From contig NZ_FREV01000001.1 in the NCBI RefSeq assembly GCF_900143545.1, forward strand, positions 434,001-498,000: a DNA stretch of 64,000 nt, written 5' to 3'. Of this stretch, positions 63,794 through 64,000 are shown one piece after another (position 1 is the stretch's first letter; every line of letters begins with the position of its first letter). This DNA comes from Loktanella sp. Alg231-35. Lineage in GTDB: Bacteria > Pseudomonadota > Alphaproteobacteria > Rhodobacterales > Rhodobacteraceae. The position numbers and the translations under genes are program-made. The notes beneath the pieces are model-generated. The model ran no database searches. It had not been told where the DNA came from and saw nothing but the letters and a program-made list of their open reading frames with translations.

Positions 63794-64000
63794 ATGTGGT
63801 GGTGGTCAGCGGTGACATTGGCGGTCCTGGCCTTGGCGGTTTGGCCGTTTCGCGCAGAGCGGCAAAAACCCGACGTTACCGTCGAACACCGGTTTCGTGC
63901 GGAGGGTGAATTTGCACACCTGTCCCAAGGTATCACGTTTTATCGCTGGTTCGGCCCGGCCCGTGGCCCCGTGGCCGTTGTTGTGCATGGTCTGAACGCC
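63794..64000 (+). CDS. Alpha/beta hydrolase, N-terminal part, cut by window edge
   Basis: An open frame from the ATG at 63794 (GTG at 63791 also possible) to the window end, 69 codons. It has one N-terminal membrane helix (MWWWSAVTLAVLALAVWPF), then FYRWFGPARGPVAVVVHGLN, where VVHGL is the oxyanion motif of alpha/beta hydrolases. The rest lies outside, so the catalytic residues cannot be checked. Confidence 0.7.
   Translation, partial: MWWWSAVTLAVLALAVWPFRAERQKPDVTVEHRFRAEGEFAHLSQGITFYRWFGPARGPVAVVVHGLNA

Overview
The window reads as ordinary chromosome from a marine alphaproteobacterium of the Rhodobacteraceae (Roseobacter group, Loktanella/Yoonia-like). The basis is gene content and protein style: accD-folC, ilvD, pheS/pheT, ETF-QO, a two-CDGSH protein, a dgcN-dgcA pair, an RTX M10 protease, and many small family-specific hypothetical genes. 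The genus cannot be fixed from this sequence. Coding density is high, with many ATGA/GTGA stop-start overlaps. I see no rRNA, tRNA, CRISPR array, insertion sequence or prophage.

Layout. 1-1.5 kb: the end of a glycerol-type ABC importer operon (two permeases plus a DUF2160 protein). 1.5-3.1 kb: a BlaI-type repressor with an M56 BlaR1-like membrane protease. 3.2-7.4 kb (minus): a FAS1 lipoprotein, then ilvD with three small downstream genes. 7.5-14.0 kb (plus): a CPBP protease, accD-folC-secreted protein, and a TPR protein overlapping ispE. 14.0-16.7 kb (minus): reductase, rsmD, a small protein and a CDGSH protein, divergent from a peroxiredoxin. 17.3-24.0 kb (minus): seven genes in one direction, type I secretion ATPase-HlyD-RidA-GDPD-acyltransferase-PCD-MscS. 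24.1-28.7 kb: a secreted protein, PBP1A, then glnK-amtB. 28.9-31.9 kb: dgcN-dgcA-dat for D-glutamate/D-amino acid use. 32-33.9 kb (minus): a small membrane protein, TerB, DUF1244 and an N-formylglutamate amidohydrolase. 34-36.4 kb (plus): pyk, a small membrane protein, rpmI-rplT. 36.4-41.7 kb (minus): pheS, membrane ORF, ASCH, pheT, GNAT, ytoQ. 42-46 kb: MAPEG and GST, mscL, a triple-repeat secreted protein and a hydrolase. 46.2-47.9 kb: ald with a divergent Lrp regulator. 48-51.3 kb: an accessory-looking patch with an RTX M10 protease, a TbpB-like surface lipoprotein, another lipoprotein and a hexanucleotide tandem repeat. 51.6-64 kb: asd, a DUF4139 protein, a DUF418 protein, ETF-QO (minus), greA and a long plus-strand run ending in a truncated hydrolase.

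How the genes fit together. Most are housekeeping: branched-chain amino acids, fatty acid and folate synthesis, isoprenoids, Phe-tRNA charging, nitrogen sensing, pyruvate kinase. The more distinctive parts are the D-amino-acid operon, the type I secretion operon (a possible exporter for the RTX protease 24 kb away), the BlaI/BlaR-like pair without a beta-lactam sensor domain, the stand-alone protein made of three equal 48-residue Cys-pair repeats, and several intergenic repeats, one of which supplies a gene's stop codon. No single locus is clearly an undescribed system. The best candidates are listed as findings.
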